A DNA stretch of 64,000 bases. Source: Haberlea rhodopensis (Eukaryota; Streptophyta; Magnoliopsida; Lamiales; Gesneriaceae). Of the stretch, positions 37,083 through 49,905 are shown piece by piece. Each line of letters begins with the position of its first letter. Position 1 is the stretch's first letter. Under the pieces are notes generated by a model, which was given only the letters and a program-made list of their open reading frames with translations, was not told the DNA's origin and searched no databases. The DNA lies in NCBI GenBank assembly GCA_907163345.1, contig CAJQUN010000020.1:6445722-6509721 (forward strand). Direction: 5' to 3'. Both the position numbers and the translations under genes were made by a program.

Positions 37083-37463
37083 CATAAACGTGAATTCATG
37101 GTACTGAATAGCCTCTACATCAATTTATCGACCTTGAATATTGAAAACGAAATATTTCGGAAAGAGGTAAATATTTGATATGTGGAAAATTCTTGCGTGC
37201 ATCAAGATCCGTCGCATACACTGGGTGTGGGGCTCGATGCATGCACCCACACACACATTAAATTTCACAATGATGGGGTGATATTCCATTGCATGCACTC
37301 GATGTGGTTTTCACCATCGACCAACTCAATATAATTTGTCTAAAATAGTTGGTATGCTAGTTTATATATTTTTAAAAGCTGTTGTGTTCTAATATTGAGT
37401 TGATGTATAAATGAAACTCAAACCGTATGTATACAAGGATTTCACGACCCCAGCTCACATAGA

Positions 37464-38320
37464 TAAAGTTTGTGTTGGAATTAATCATTGAAAAGATTAA
37501 TTATTGAAAAGTCCAAATATTATGTTAATGGGAACAAAATTTGGTAAGTAAATTTGAATGGTAAATTGGCTAAAGAAACCCCACATTGGAATTTTGAGAC
37601 ACTTATTGTTTGTTTATATTGAGAAACAAATCAATAGAGTGTAGTTAAGTAGAAAATATTGGTGCCCCTCGCGCGCCGTGTCGCGAAGCAAAGACAGCAA
37701 CGCAAAGGCATCCCTATCTTTTTACTACTTGGATTTTCTACTTGACTTTAATTTTATAATTAGCAAAGTAGGATTATCCCAACTGATTCAGTTCCGAAAA
37801 ATTAAAGAACAAAATAAAAAAAAAAATTTGAGTTTACGATTGTTAGTTCCGTATATTTAAATAGACGAACTGAATCAGTTTAGACAATCATTGATTGAAA
37901 AATATAAGTTACGCCGAAATACAGAAATAGTAGAACTTACAGTAACAGTTTATAAACTGTAAAAGCACAACAAGGAACTGCAAATGGTTCTAGACGATGC
38001 CACAACATGCCGTGTGTTTGTAAACTCAAATTTGTCCGCCTTAGCTTCTGGCCTCCTGGACAAGTGAGTTCCAAGGTACAACGCCCAATCACATATGTTC
38101 GGATTGAATCAGAACTCCGAGCATACTACTTCGAACACTAGTAGTGTGATATACTCTCAAACATAATGTTATATATGTGTGCATAATTTTTGGATTGATG
38201 AAACAAAAGAACTGGTGCAGCTTATATAACTGAGCAACAGACATCCCAAAAGTCTCCAAAATTAAGTGTAATGCTTAGTGGGGTAGATGAAAAGTCTCAA
38301 TACTTAATATCAGATTAATA
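37464..38320. repeat. Copia LTR with its 3' part inverted
   Basis: 37464-37770 is the LTR start in plus orientation (TGTTGGAATTAAT..., GGTGCCCCTCGC). From about 37840 to 38320 the remaining LTR (TATATAAG, U5, end) reads in reverse complement, compared with 41800-42290. The join near 37770-37840 is A/T-rich. The gag fragment that follows is in plus orientation. Confidence 0.65.
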
Positions 38321-38510
38321 CGAATTTGAGTCTCAGACTTAAATCTGATATCAGTTCTGCAGGAGTTGAAAAATCTCAAACTTAATACTCAGCAGAATGT
38401 AATTTTTTTAAAAAAAGCATTGTTTGTGCACTATCAAAGGTTTTATACTGTTGTTTTTTAAACTAGTTTGATATTATTTGTGTTGTGTCGTTTGTGTTCT
38501 GTTTTAGCTT

Positions 38511-38772
38511 ATGGCTGACCAGATTCCAAACCGAAATACTGAGAATACTGAGATTCCAGTGATGAAAGCAAGCGACGTTGAGGTCGTTATGTCAGTTCTG
38601 ATAAACCCGATGTTATTCTCTCAATTTGAGAAACCGAAAAAGTTCAAAGGTTCCAACTTTAAACGTTGGCAGCAGAAGATGATGTTCTTCTAGACCACCT
38701 TGAACTTGACCAGGTTTATCAAAGAGGAGAAACCAGTTGAGGACAAAGATGATGTTGTTACCCTATGGATAA
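38511..38772 (+). pseudogene. 5' fragment of copia gag
   Basis: Opens MADQIPNRNTENTEIPVMKA and has KFKGSNFKRWQQKMMFF, typical of Tnt1-like gag starts. A stop at 38691-38693 precedes TTLNLTRFIKEEKPVEDK. The frame is cut at about 38772, where pararetrovirus copy 3 begins on the other strand. It is probably the missing 5' part of the same family as 19475-23040. Confidence 0.7.
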
Positions 38773-41138
38773 TCTGATGCTTTCTGCTTCGAATACCTAT
38801 CATATCCATGGCTTTTTCCATTGCTCCAATTGTAAACCCATCATACATCTGAAGCTTTGGCTCTTCCTTCATGATTCTCATAAAGAGTTTTATGAGAAAC
38901 AGTGATATGAGAGAAAAAACCCCGACGGTTCTTCTCTGATCACATGTTGAAGGAACTCTCATTCACTCTGATTCTGAGCTGGATTCAGCTCCATTATCAT
39001 AATAGATTTCATCTTCGTAGATGCTTTCATTTGAAAGAATATCCTCAAATTGATACACCAGTACCAAATCCTGAAAATAGACAGCATCTTCAAATTCTTT
39101 GGTATGCTCGAACTGTCTTACTCCAAGGGCTTTGGTTTTCTGGACAATCTGTAGAGATATGTCATCTTGCTCCGCATGTCCAGCAGTTACAATTTTTGAA
39201 ACTCTCATTTGCACGAGTATGTGTGCGTCTGAAAGTTCTCTTCGTTGGTGTTCTGCTAGAACTAGCTTGATTAGAACCTGTTGACGAGGTTCTACTCCTT
39301 GTTGGTCCTGATCTTTGCTTAGATCTGTAACTTCGAGCTTTCTGCTTTGACCAGAACTTTCTAGGTCTTCATGAAGACCTACTTCTTCTACTTCCTCGGG
39401 CATAAGGATGAGCTCTGTGCTTTTTCATCTTTCGCCTTTGGGGTAGTTTCCAATGATTGTAGGGATATCATTATTTGTACAGCAAAGATGAGCTGTTTTG
39501 TTGATTCATCTGAGCTTTTTGAAATTCTTTTGGAGTTTTTGCTTGGTAGCACCACTCCGCAAGTTTTACCTTAAGAAATGACATTCTACTGGACACCGCT
39601 CGATTGCATGACATGTATATTCCTGGATAAGTATTTCTCTCCATGGGTTCGGTATTTTGCCAAAGAACAGTTATGCTGCATCTTTTTCTTCTATCTTTAT
39701 CTTCCATCTATACTCTTTAAAGAGTTGATGTACTCGTCTACATAACATATATCATGTAGTTCTAGGCTAATTAGAGCTTGCCTGTATTTTTTTAGCCTTC
39801 TCTTCCTCCATTCCTCCGAAGTAACTTACTCTAATGAAACAGATTTTAAAGAATTTTGCCATATTGTCCACGATTTCTTTCAGGGACTCTCCAGCTAAAA
39901 CTTCTTCCTTGATACCCGGGTCTCCCATATCCCAGGCAATCTTGACTTATCCTTCCAGACTCACTTTGAGAAGTAAAATGAATCATTCTTTGCTTAGATC
40001 AAGCGTTCCTGCTGGTATTCTCATTGCTGAAGTCCATTCATCAATAAGAACTTCTCTATTTTTTAAATCCAAGATATCAATGTTGAGCATAAGTCCATAT
40101 GGATAGATTGGATCCAGCTAACTCTGTAAGGCGTTTGATATATATCTGTCCTGCGAGAACGGTTCCTTGTTCCAACTTGGGGATCCAAAGTTGCTGAGGT
40201 GAAATCTTCCCTGTGAGGCATACTTTGATCTCCTTCGGGCGGATTATGTGACCCGAAATTCTCTTGTGGTGGAGGTCTTGGCACAAGCTCTCTTGTCTTG
40301 AATTCTACGAGATTGAATCCCGCAAATGAATCAGCAAGATCACGTAGATCTTCCAGGTTGATTCTTTCCATTACTTTGTGGGAAGTATGGGCTCTCCTCG
40401 TAGGACTACAATAATTTTTTCAGTCTCTATCAAAGGTCTTCAGACCTCCTCCGCTTTCCCCTTTTGATGTAAAATAGGTTCTGTTCCAAAGGACGGTGGT
40501 AACCATCCTGCGTTCCTTCTTCCTGTCGGACTTGGTCTATACTCCAACTCCTTAACTCGGGATTGAACATCTCGAAGGTTTTCAAGAATTTTCTCCTGAT
40601 GTTTAATCATAATCTCTATCTGACTTTGAATCCGATGAATCTCTGCAGGGACATGGTATTGAAGATAGCCATAACGCTGCACTGTCTTCTGAATCTCTCT
40701 AAGATCTTGTGATATCTTAGAAGAATCTGGTTTGATGTCTTGAAAGGTTGGTTCTCCCATCCTAATCATCTGGTCCAGACCCTGTTGGATCATTGGCGGC
40801 TAGAACCACATCTTCATGTTCAGGATGATCGTCTCCTGAAGTTCGGCTAACTGGAACTATAGTTTAAGGTTCACTTGATGAAGCCTCTTAGCCATCATTT
40901 CCAGTTTTTTGTAATGATTTATACCTGGTGTGCATAAACATGTTCCTCGTAATTGTTTCCACTTATGGTTGAAGTGTTGAGCTTCTGACATATGTTTCTG
41001 ATTTAGTGCTTCCAATTTCTAGAAGTACCACATGTATGAATGACACTTTGAATCGTCTCCTCCGTATAGGTTATAAATTAATATTCAAGATATTATTATA
41101 GTATTTCTAGAATAAACCTAGGCTCTGATACCATTTTG
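38773..41138 (-). pseudogene. Endogenous pararetrovirus copy 3, capsid-side fragment
   Basis: Runs from the primer site (41133-41121) through an N-terminal coiled-coil-like region (40793-40440; RIQSQIEIMIKHQEKILENL) and capsid-type sequence. It reaches a zinc finger of caulimovirid capsid type near 39191-39144 (Cys-Asn-Cys-Trp-Thr-Cys, then His and Cys), followed by an acidic tail (YEDEIYYDNGAESSSESE). It is broken by many stops and shifts. It parallels 49905-47567 of copy 2 and stops just before the movement-protein region. Confidence 0.75.
41121..41133 (-). promoter_or_regulatory. Pararetrovirus tRNA-Met primer site, copy 3
   Basis: Minus strand TGGTATCAGAGCC. Viral similarity ends within a few nt upstream of it. 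Confidence 0.75.
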
Positions 41139-41477
41139 TGCCAAGGATCCAAAAACGGGGACTTGTAAAGAGAAGAAGTTGAATGCCAATTTTTTATAAG
41201 TATAAGGATATAAAAGATAATTACATATTATATAGTGGCTTCTTTATAAATAAAACAAAAGCTTATGGGGTAGAATGCAACTCACCAAACCAGTGAGAGG
41301 TAAAAAAAAGTCATAATAAAGCACCAAATTGATTTGACATTTTGAAATTGGACCTATTTGATTAAAAGTTTATCAAACTTGGATTTTTCTGCACTATTAT
41401 TTTTTCTCAAGATTTAAGTATATTATTTTTTCTGAAAGGGTATTTCCTTGTAATTTTCCCCTAATATTTATTACATA
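41139..41477. other. No gene seen; A/T-rich spacer
   Basis: Lies between the pararetrovirus end and the copia LTR. No match to either was noticed. Confidence 0.4.
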
Positions 41478-42293
41478 TGTAGGTGAAAGCCCAAGCCCAA
41501 ATTTGGTTAATTTGTAAGTGGATTTTGAATTGCCAATTGGCTAGAAATCCCACATTGAGATTTGTTTATATTGACAAACAAATCAATGAGTGTAACAATG
41601 TTGAAAAAAAGGTGCCCCTCGCACGCCGTCCATTCGTTCGTTCCGCTCGTCGCGCCACGCGTGTCGCTGCCGTGAAGTCAGCCATATTTTTTTATTACTC
41701 AGATTTCTCGGAAAATTGTCTTTTCACCTTCTTGAATTTTCACCTCCCATAACTTTAGCTTAATTGATGAGTTTATTTGATATAAAGTTTGACACTTATC
41801 AGCTACCCCACTAAACACAACCATTAAATTCTCTGAAATTTGGGAGGTGTGTTGCTAAGCTATATAAGTTGATATAGCTTCATTCTTCAAACAATCCGAA
41901 ACTCATTCATCATTCATACATTCATATTTGAGAGTGTTGCATACTACTAGTGTTCGAGAGAGTCTGCTCGAAATTCTGCTTCACTCCGAACAAAGGTGAT
42001 TGGACGTTGTACCATGGAACTCACTTGTCCAAGAGGCAAGAAAATTATAGGCGGGTAAATTTGAGTTTACGGGTGCACGGCTTGTCAGTCTCGTCCAGTA
42101 TTATTTTCTATTTTCTGTTGTGAGAACATCATAACAGTTTATATACTGTTGATGTAAGTCTCTTGTTAGTGTATTTCGATTTCCTTTATTTAACATCAAA
42201 GTTTGTTCACCCTGTGTATTTCGATTTGTTTCATTTAGCATCAAAGTTTGTTTAAACTGATTTGATCTATCAATTTACATATCAGTACCAACC
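41478..42293 (+). repeat. Copia LTR, plus orientation
   Basis: Matches 37464-37770 (GGTGCCCCTCGCACGCC) and the inverted 37840-38320. It has a TATATAAG box near 41863 and a U5 with ACAGTTTATATACTGT. Near the end a ~45-bp unit (GTGTATTTCGATTT...CATCAAAGTTTGTT) is duplicated. Both boundaries are approximate. It would be the 3' LTR of the relic that starts at 37464. Confidence 0.6.
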
Positions 42294-44099
42294 GATACAA
42301 CCAAACTTAAGTTGAAATTGTAAGACAAGACCAATAAGGTTCATTATGTGCTTTAGGGTGGAAAATTCTTGTATTCATCGGGTGTAAACCTTGATACATA
42401 TATCCATATATCTACACAAATATAGATATGTATGTGGGTACATATATCGGAACCACGCCCAATGCATAAAAGAATTTCAACTTAAAGAATTGTTCATCTT
42501 TGCCGTCACTTATCATCTCGCCTTTGTGTTTTATTCTACCAACAACTCCTAGTAACTCACAAGCTATTCATTTATTATTAAATAGGTGCATTAACTATTG
42601 AAAATGACTCACTTTATATTTTTATCTCAAATACTTAAATAATTAGTATTAGCTAAAGATAAACACGTTCACTTTTGAAAAGAATATCAAAATAAATCTA
42701 AGAAATTTAAAATATGCATATTTACTTACATTAATAAGCAAAATATGTACCATTTCTATAGTTATCAAATAAAAATTATACATAAACTATAAATAAGATA
42801 TATACTTAAATAATACATAACTTAAAAATAAAGATGTAATGTATTTGAATAAATTTGAATGAGAAGGTGTGTACGACTAAACATATTTTAAAAGGTTTTA
42901 AAAAATAGTCTTCTTATAATTTAGCCAAATTAATAGAGCTGAAGATATTGACATATTTAATATTATAATGACTTTTTATTATCAGAAGTACCAAAAAGAT
43001 ACGATTCTATTATAATAATATAAATAGTTATTTTTGGATTATATTTGGGATGTATTAAAATTTCTTAGAATCACTGGTTTTTTAAAATATTAAAATGAAA
43101 TATTTAAAAAAAAATCAAGATGCCCCACTTTTTTAAACAATATATATAAATTATCAAACAGTTTATTTATTTATATCATAAATTGAAATTAAATTACATA
43201 ATCAACAAATACAATAAAGATGTAACCGAATCCATTATGACACGACGAAACGAAAGATCAAACTAACAACAATACATATGCCACCTATTAGCAAGCGCTA
43301 GAGACACCGATGAACAGATATGCTAAAAGGTGGAATTGTAGAAATCACTGCCGACATACAAGAACTTGATCTGGAGATAATAGAGACCGTCAAAATCAAA
43401 TCAGATCCCCTCGAACTATTTCAGAGAATTGTTTTAAATTTTTTTAACCTCACATATTATAAAATAATAATATGCCGAACATCATCTAGTGAATAAAAAA
43501 ACCTTTTTATTCCAGCTGACGTGGCACCGTTTGGTTCTGCAAATTCCGCAGTTCACGCTGTTTCTATATATGGTCAAACCGATTTTCCGTCTATAAAAAC
43601 GGCTATGATTTTTCTCCGTTAACAATATCTCCCCGTCGTTTTCGATGCCGGCGTTAGACGGCGCATGCTTCCCGCCCTTTCACGCGGACGCCAGCTATCT
43701 TTATTAATTGGATTTGAATTTATTGCGCAGGATTATGTGTAAATGGGATATCAAATTCCCATTTCCATTTAATAGAATTTCGGTTGATATTTTATTTGGT
43801 CTTAAATAAAAATAATATTTATTGGATACAACTGAACTTGCAAGTTTACATGAATATATTACCTTTTTTTAAAAAAGTACTTGTAATTATTAAGCGTAAA
43901 TTCACTTAAAATCCACATATCTAAATTTAACATTCATCTATATGTCAATGATTCTTTATTTAAACTCTTTTCTTTTTTTTATTCAAACTCCCTAACAACC
44001 TCAAAAGACATAAAATCACATACTTTAATTGCATAAAACTCTCAAATGCTTTTAGGATTATTACAAAACCACCCAAAATCTAATTTGCTAATAAACAAC
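42294..44099. other. No gene seen; AT-rich DNA
   Basis: 42340-42470 weakly resembles 37180-37270 (GTGGAAAATTCTTG, then GGGTG). The rest, including a G/C-richer patch at 43500-43690, shows no supported feature. Confidence 0.5.
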
Positions 44100-44751
44100 T
44101 CTTAATAAGAGGACGTAAATGTAGGGGTTTAATGAACATGAGATCCTTCAGTTTCTGCCATCTTGAGAGAACCCAAGATCATACTTTTACAAATAATGAG
44201 CAGTTCATGATGCATTTTAAGCCCAAAAATTCCATTATTCTAAGAACATGTAAAATAAATAACAGACTCATCATGCTTCCGGATTACAATAAAATTTTAA
44301 CCAACTGAAATATATCATTTTGACCATAACGGCACTGGGTGAGGTGGGTTGCAAGCTATCCGACTCTTTCAGAACCGCACATCACAGTCCTGATTCGTTT
44401 CCTACCTTGGGGTGTAAGGTATAATCAAAATATAAGAAATATTTAAAAAAATCTGGGAGATATATGGGCAACGACCTTTATTTTATTCTGGAAATACTTA
44501 TAATATCATTACATTAAAACATATTCTTTGGGATGAGATGGACTTGTTTAACCTCTCACACAGACGAGGTTTGACTCAAGAACACATAAATTGAAAAATA
44601 AAACAGTATTATAAACGATTACAAAAGAAACAAATAAAGAAATTATTACCAAGCTATGAAAGTTGAAAGATTACAAAGCTTGGAGACTACAATTTTTATT
44701 CTCAGAAAACTGTGGAGAATTTTCGATGTCCTTAGCTTCCTGAATGAGTGC

Positions 44752-44823
44752 CTTTATATATGCATGAATATGGACTTCAACTTTGGATTCATGGAGCTTG
44801 TGGGTGCACCTACCTTTCACGTG
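44752..44823 (-). promoter_or_regulatory. Pararetrovirus promoter, copy 2
   Basis: CACGTG at 44823-44818 and TATATAAAG at 44760-44752, with AATAAA (in GAGAATAAAAAT) about 55 nt downstream. Same layout as copy 1. Confidence 0.6.
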
Positions 44824-47800
44824 TTCTGACATCTTTGTCTGAGTGTGACAATTTTTCTCGTGAGTGGTCCATTATTTTAGTCTGAGTACGTTGAACAGTT
44901 TCCACACTATCTTTTAATGGTCCAAGCCTTTTCTTTTGTTGGGGAATATTTACATTATTGGTTTTTGTGATCCCCGAGCTTTAGGAATGGGTTATCTTGT
45001 CAGCAGATTCTTTGTGTAGTCCTGCTTCTGATCTGTCGGGTTTGGATCGGAATCCTTTCCCGAATTATGGTTCTTTCTGCTCCGGGCATGCTTGGCAAAT
45101 CCGATCTTTCCATCTGCCAATGTGTGCCATGTTGCAGAATTACAGTAAGTATATTTGCTTGCAGGAATCTTATTCTCCCAAAGAATTCTTCTTTTTGTTT
45201 CGAAGAGCTCTTCGACAAATCTTGTTGTTGTTTCTGTCATGGAATTCAGTATGAAAGTTCCATCAGCTGAATTCTGAAATAACTTGAATGAGTATTTGAC
45301 TTTGTCCATTTCTCTTAGACAAACCCAAAGACCCCACGCTCCTCTGGTTGAAGCTTCATCTTCGGTAATAGCTCAAACTAATAATGTTGCGTCCTCTGGT
45401 AGCATCGTTTGATATTTTTTAAGGCATTCCCATCTAGTCGTCTAAGCTTGATAAAATGAAAGGCTTCAATAAAGCCTTTCTTTGCGTGTTCTGGAGCGGC
45501 ACTGAGAAATATAACACCAAAATATCTCCTCAAGCCAAATGTGGATTATTGGCTCATGTCTCGTGAACAGTTTCTCTGATCCATTTTGATAATTTAGAGA
45601 TTTCAGAGAATGCCGGTGCAACAAAATAAACCGAAGCCAGAGCTCCAAAATTATACCATTCTTATACCTCGTTGAATGGCTACCTGGTTTCATCCAAACC
45701 CTTGGATATTTTCCGGAGATATCAACAATTGTTTTGTTTTGGGTTGATACATCGTCTGGTAATCAGTTTCTCCCAAGTACATTGGTAATCCTACATAGGA
45801 GAAGAAACTAAATCCTCATTAATTTGAACCCTAGAAGTGTCTGTCAGTGGCCTAAGGTTCAACTCTCCATCTTTAACCCTAGAGGTGTTGGTTGACTTGA
45901 ATTTTCAGAATGTGATGACACATGACCCTCAACATTCGCTACAACTTGTACATCCTCAAGGAACTGCAGCACCTATGATAGGGGTCTGTGAACCCCTTGC
46001 CTCTAGGTTAGATGTGACATGTTCTCTAAACACCACTTTTTGCAGCGTTGGAGATGCGGCCTGGAGGATAGTCCCCCTCAAGACTTCAAACAAGTGTTCT
46101 CGGGCCTGAAGGCATCCTCGTATATGATCGGAAACTAAGTCCCGATCTGCCTGTTGTAGTCATCCCGTGACTTCAGCATTGAGACAAAGAGTCCTAAAAT
46201 CACGTTGCAGGATCTCCAGGTTTTCCCTTAGATGCCTAACTTGTTTGAGGGTATTGTAGCAATGTGTCCCTCCATCTCGTGTTAGGAAAGCAACAATAAC
46301 ATTTTTATCAGATTTCACAATGACAATATCATAATTATAATATTGGCATTCAGCTTGCCATCTTAAAGTCTAGCCTTTTCTGGTTTTGATCCAATTTTAT
46401 TGTTCAGAAAAGATTTAACACTAGTATTATCTATTTTCAGGATAAATTTCTTTGCGAGTAAAAATAGTGGCCATTTTTTAAAAGCCTTTCGAACTGCAAA
46501 GAACTCCTTCTCGTTGATGTGCCATCAGATAACTTCGCTGTTGTCGAGTAGACCGCTACAATATCTGCATGACACTTCTCCATCTGGTGTGGCATTCATA
46601 AGTACTGCAGCCCACCAATGGTCACTATCATCTGTGTATAATTTCAGTTCATCATCGTCATTTGGAATTGTAAACTTTGGTAGTTGCCTGCAAACTTCTT
46701 TAAGCTGTTTGACAGCTTGTCTGTGATATTCATTCATCTCGAACTTAACATCTTTTTTGAGTAGTGGCTGAACACTTTCATGTGGTTTGCTAGGTTATTG
46801 ATGAACATCCCAACAAAATTAACAACTCCCAAAAAACTATGAAACTGCTTTAAATCCTTGAGATCGTCTGGATATCCTTGCACTTTCTCAACAATATGAT
46901 TCTGCAAGCTCTCAATTCCAAGGAACTCTATTTGTCTCTTGGCAATTATTGCCTTCATTTCGGAACACTGATCATTCATTGTAACAAATATCTGAAAAGA
47001 TTTTCAAATGTTTAAGATGTTCTTTCATGTTTTTGACGTAATGAGGATATCGTCAATATACACGAACATGAAGTTGAAGTATTCTTTGAAAAGACTGTCC
47101 ATCTTCCTTTGATATATCTAGGGAGCATTTGTCAATCCCATTGGCATGAAGAGTTAAAGGCATGTTCCCTTCTTTCATCAAATCACTTCTTTTAAAATCT
47201 TGATGAACAGTAAGGACCTTATTGAAGTCTCGATTTCCTAAATTGTATGCAATTTTTGGATAGATGTTAAATGACATCTTTCCTGCATACAGATTTTCTG
47301 CCATGGATCCCAAACAAGAATTTTTGAGGTTCGGGATTCTCTTGTCGAAGATCGTCAGGTTGAAAGACGAATCAATTCATTCCTCGAAAGTTGCCTTGAT
47401 TATAACTCGGATGGCTCCAATATGAATCCATGAGAGTGTGTTAGCAACTTCTCTTTTAACATTGTTCTTAATCTCCTGAATTTCTCTGTAGGGGATTAAC
47501 TGCATCTCAATTTGGTTTCCTTGAATTTCAGTGGGATCTCCAATTCACCTGTTGACACCCTAATTTGATGCTTCCTGCTTCGAAGACCAATCATATCCAT
47601 GGATTTTTCCAGTGCTGCAATTGTAAATCCATCATACATCAAAAGCTTTGGCTCTACTTTCATGATCTCATAAGAGTTTTGTGAGAAACCGTGGTATGTG
47701 AGAAAAACCCCGACGATTTTTCTCTGATAATGTGTTGAAGGAATTCTCCTTCACTCTGATTCTGTATTGGATTCACCTCCATTATCATAATAGATTTCTT

Positions 47801-49888
47801 CTTCATAGATGGTTTCATCTGAGGGGATATCCTCAAATTGATACACCTGCACCAAATCCTGGAAATAAACAGCATATCGAATTTTTTGGTATGCCCGAAC
47901 TGTCTCACTCATCGGCTTTGGTTCTCTGGACAATCTGTAGAGATATGTCCTCTTACTCCGCATGTCCAGCAGTTACAATCTTTGAAACTCTCATTTGTAC
48001 GAGTGTGAGTGCGTCTGAAAGTCCTCTTCGTCGGTGCTCTGCTAGTACTTGCTTGATTAGAACCTCTCGACGAGGTTCTATTCCTTGTTGGTCATGATCT
48101 TTGCCCAGATCTGTAACTTCGGGCTTTCTATTTTGACCAAAACTTTCTAGGCCTACATGAAGACCTATTTCCTCTGTTACTACTTCCTCGGGCATATGGA
48201 TGAGCTCTGCGCTTTTTCATCTTCCGCCTCTGGTGGTAGTTTTCGATGATTTTAGGGATATCATTCTCTGTACAACAAAGATGATCTGTTTTGTTGATTC
48301 ATCTTAGCTTCTTGCAATTCTTTTGGTGTTTCGCTTGATAGCACCACTCCACAAGCTTCATTTTAAGAAATGATATTCTCATGGACACCATCTCTATTCC
48401 TTGTAGTGTATATTCCTGGATAAGCATTTCTCTCCATGCACTTGGTATTTGGAAAAGAACAATTTTGCTGCATCTTTTTCTACCATTTTTGCCTTTTATC
48501 TATACTCTATGAAGAGTTTGATGTACCCAACTACATAACAGATATCACGAAGTTCCAGGCTAATTAGAGCTTGTCTATATTTTTTAGCATTTTCTTCCTC
48601 CATCCATTCGAAGTAACCTACTCCAATGAAATAAATTTTAAAGAATTTTGCCATCTTGTCCACGATTTCTTTCAGGGACTTCCGGGCTAAAACTTCTTCA
48701 TTTGTACCTGGTCCCATGCAATTTTGGCTAATCCTTCTGGACTCATATTAAGGAGTAATATGAAACCTTCTTTGTTCTGATCAAGCGTTCATGCTGCTAT
48801 TGTCATTGTCGAAGCCTTCTCATCAATAAGAACTTCTCTATTTTTACAATCCAAGATATCCATGTTGAGCATAAGTCCATATGGATGTGTCACATCTAAC
48901 TGAGATTTTCCATAAGGCGTTTGGGGTAGGTTCGGCCTGCGGGAACGACTCCTTGTTCTAACTGGGGGATCTAAAGTTGCTCCAGCATTAAAATCTTCTT
49001 GGTGGTGCATGCTTTGATCGCTTTCGGGTGGATTGTGCGACCCGAAACATTCTTATGGTGGAAGTCGAGGAATTCTGCCAACTTGATTTGTTTTAAAGTC
49101 TACGAGATTTAATCCCGCAAACGAATCAGCAAGATCACGTAGATCTTCCAGGTTGATTCTTTCCATTACTTTGTTTGAAGTATTGACTCTCATCTTAGGA
49201 CTGCGATCATTTTTCAATCTCCATCAAAGGCCTCCAAACCTCATCTGCTTTCCTTTTTTGGTGTAAAATGGGCTCTGTTCCATAGGACGGTGGTAACCAC
49301 CCTCCTTTCTTTCTTCTTGAAGAACTTGGTCATGACTCTAACTCCTTAACTCGGGTTTGAACATCTCGAAGGTTTTCAAGACTTTCCTCCTGATGTTTGA
49401 TCATTCCATCTGACTTTGAATCTGATGGACCTGTGCAGGGACATAGTATTGCAGGTAGCCATAACGCTGCACTGTCTTCTAGATCTCTCTAAGATCTTGG
49501 GATATCTTAGAAGTATCCGGCTTGATTTCTTGAAAGGTGGGTTCACCCATTCTATTCATGTGGTCCGGATCCGGTTAAGCAGTTGAGATCTGGAATTGTA
49601 GCTTGAGGTTCATCGTGTAAAGGTTCATCGCTACATTCTCCTGTTCTTAATACTTGTATATGCTAGTAGGGCTAGCACCAATTTCCAGTAGAATATATCA
49701 TTTCTGGTTGAAGTGTTTAGCTTCGGCCAGATATCATTGATTTAGTTTTTCAAATTTTGGAAATACCATCTGTATGAGTTGCACCTTGAACATACGTTCA
49801 GAGCCATAATTTTTCTTGAATTGTCTCATCCGTATATGTTACAAATTAATATTCAAGATATTATTATAGTATTTCCAGAATAAACATA

Positions 49889-49901
49889 GGCTCTGATACC
49901 A
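49889..49901 (-). promoter_or_regulatory. Pararetrovirus tRNA-Met primer site, copy 2
   Basis: Minus strand TGGTATCAGAGCC. The viral similarity shared with copy 3 ends within five nt of it. Confidence 0.75.
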
Positions 49902-49905
49902 TTTT

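Larger units (their letters stand above)
44100..49905 (-). pseudogene. Endogenous pararetrovirus copy 2, near full circle with internal deletion
   Basis: Order on the minus strand: primer site (49901-49889); coiled-coil/capsid region (49560-48000); capsid zinc finger (about 47980-47930); acidic tail; movement-protein region of the 30K type (about 47480-47160; IGAIRVIIKATFEE, KMSFNIYPKIAYNLG, VLTVHQDFKRSDLMKEGN); reverse transcriptase from its middle (47148-46700); RNase H (46737-46280; ELKLYTDDSDHWWAAVLM); C-terminal region (46270-44990); promoter (44823-44752); leader to about 44100. At about 47149 the movement-protein frame jumps into RT, removing the protease and the first half of RT. Many other stops and shifts are present. 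Capsid before movement protein recalls cavemoviruses and solendoviruses. No integrase is present. Confidence 0.8.
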
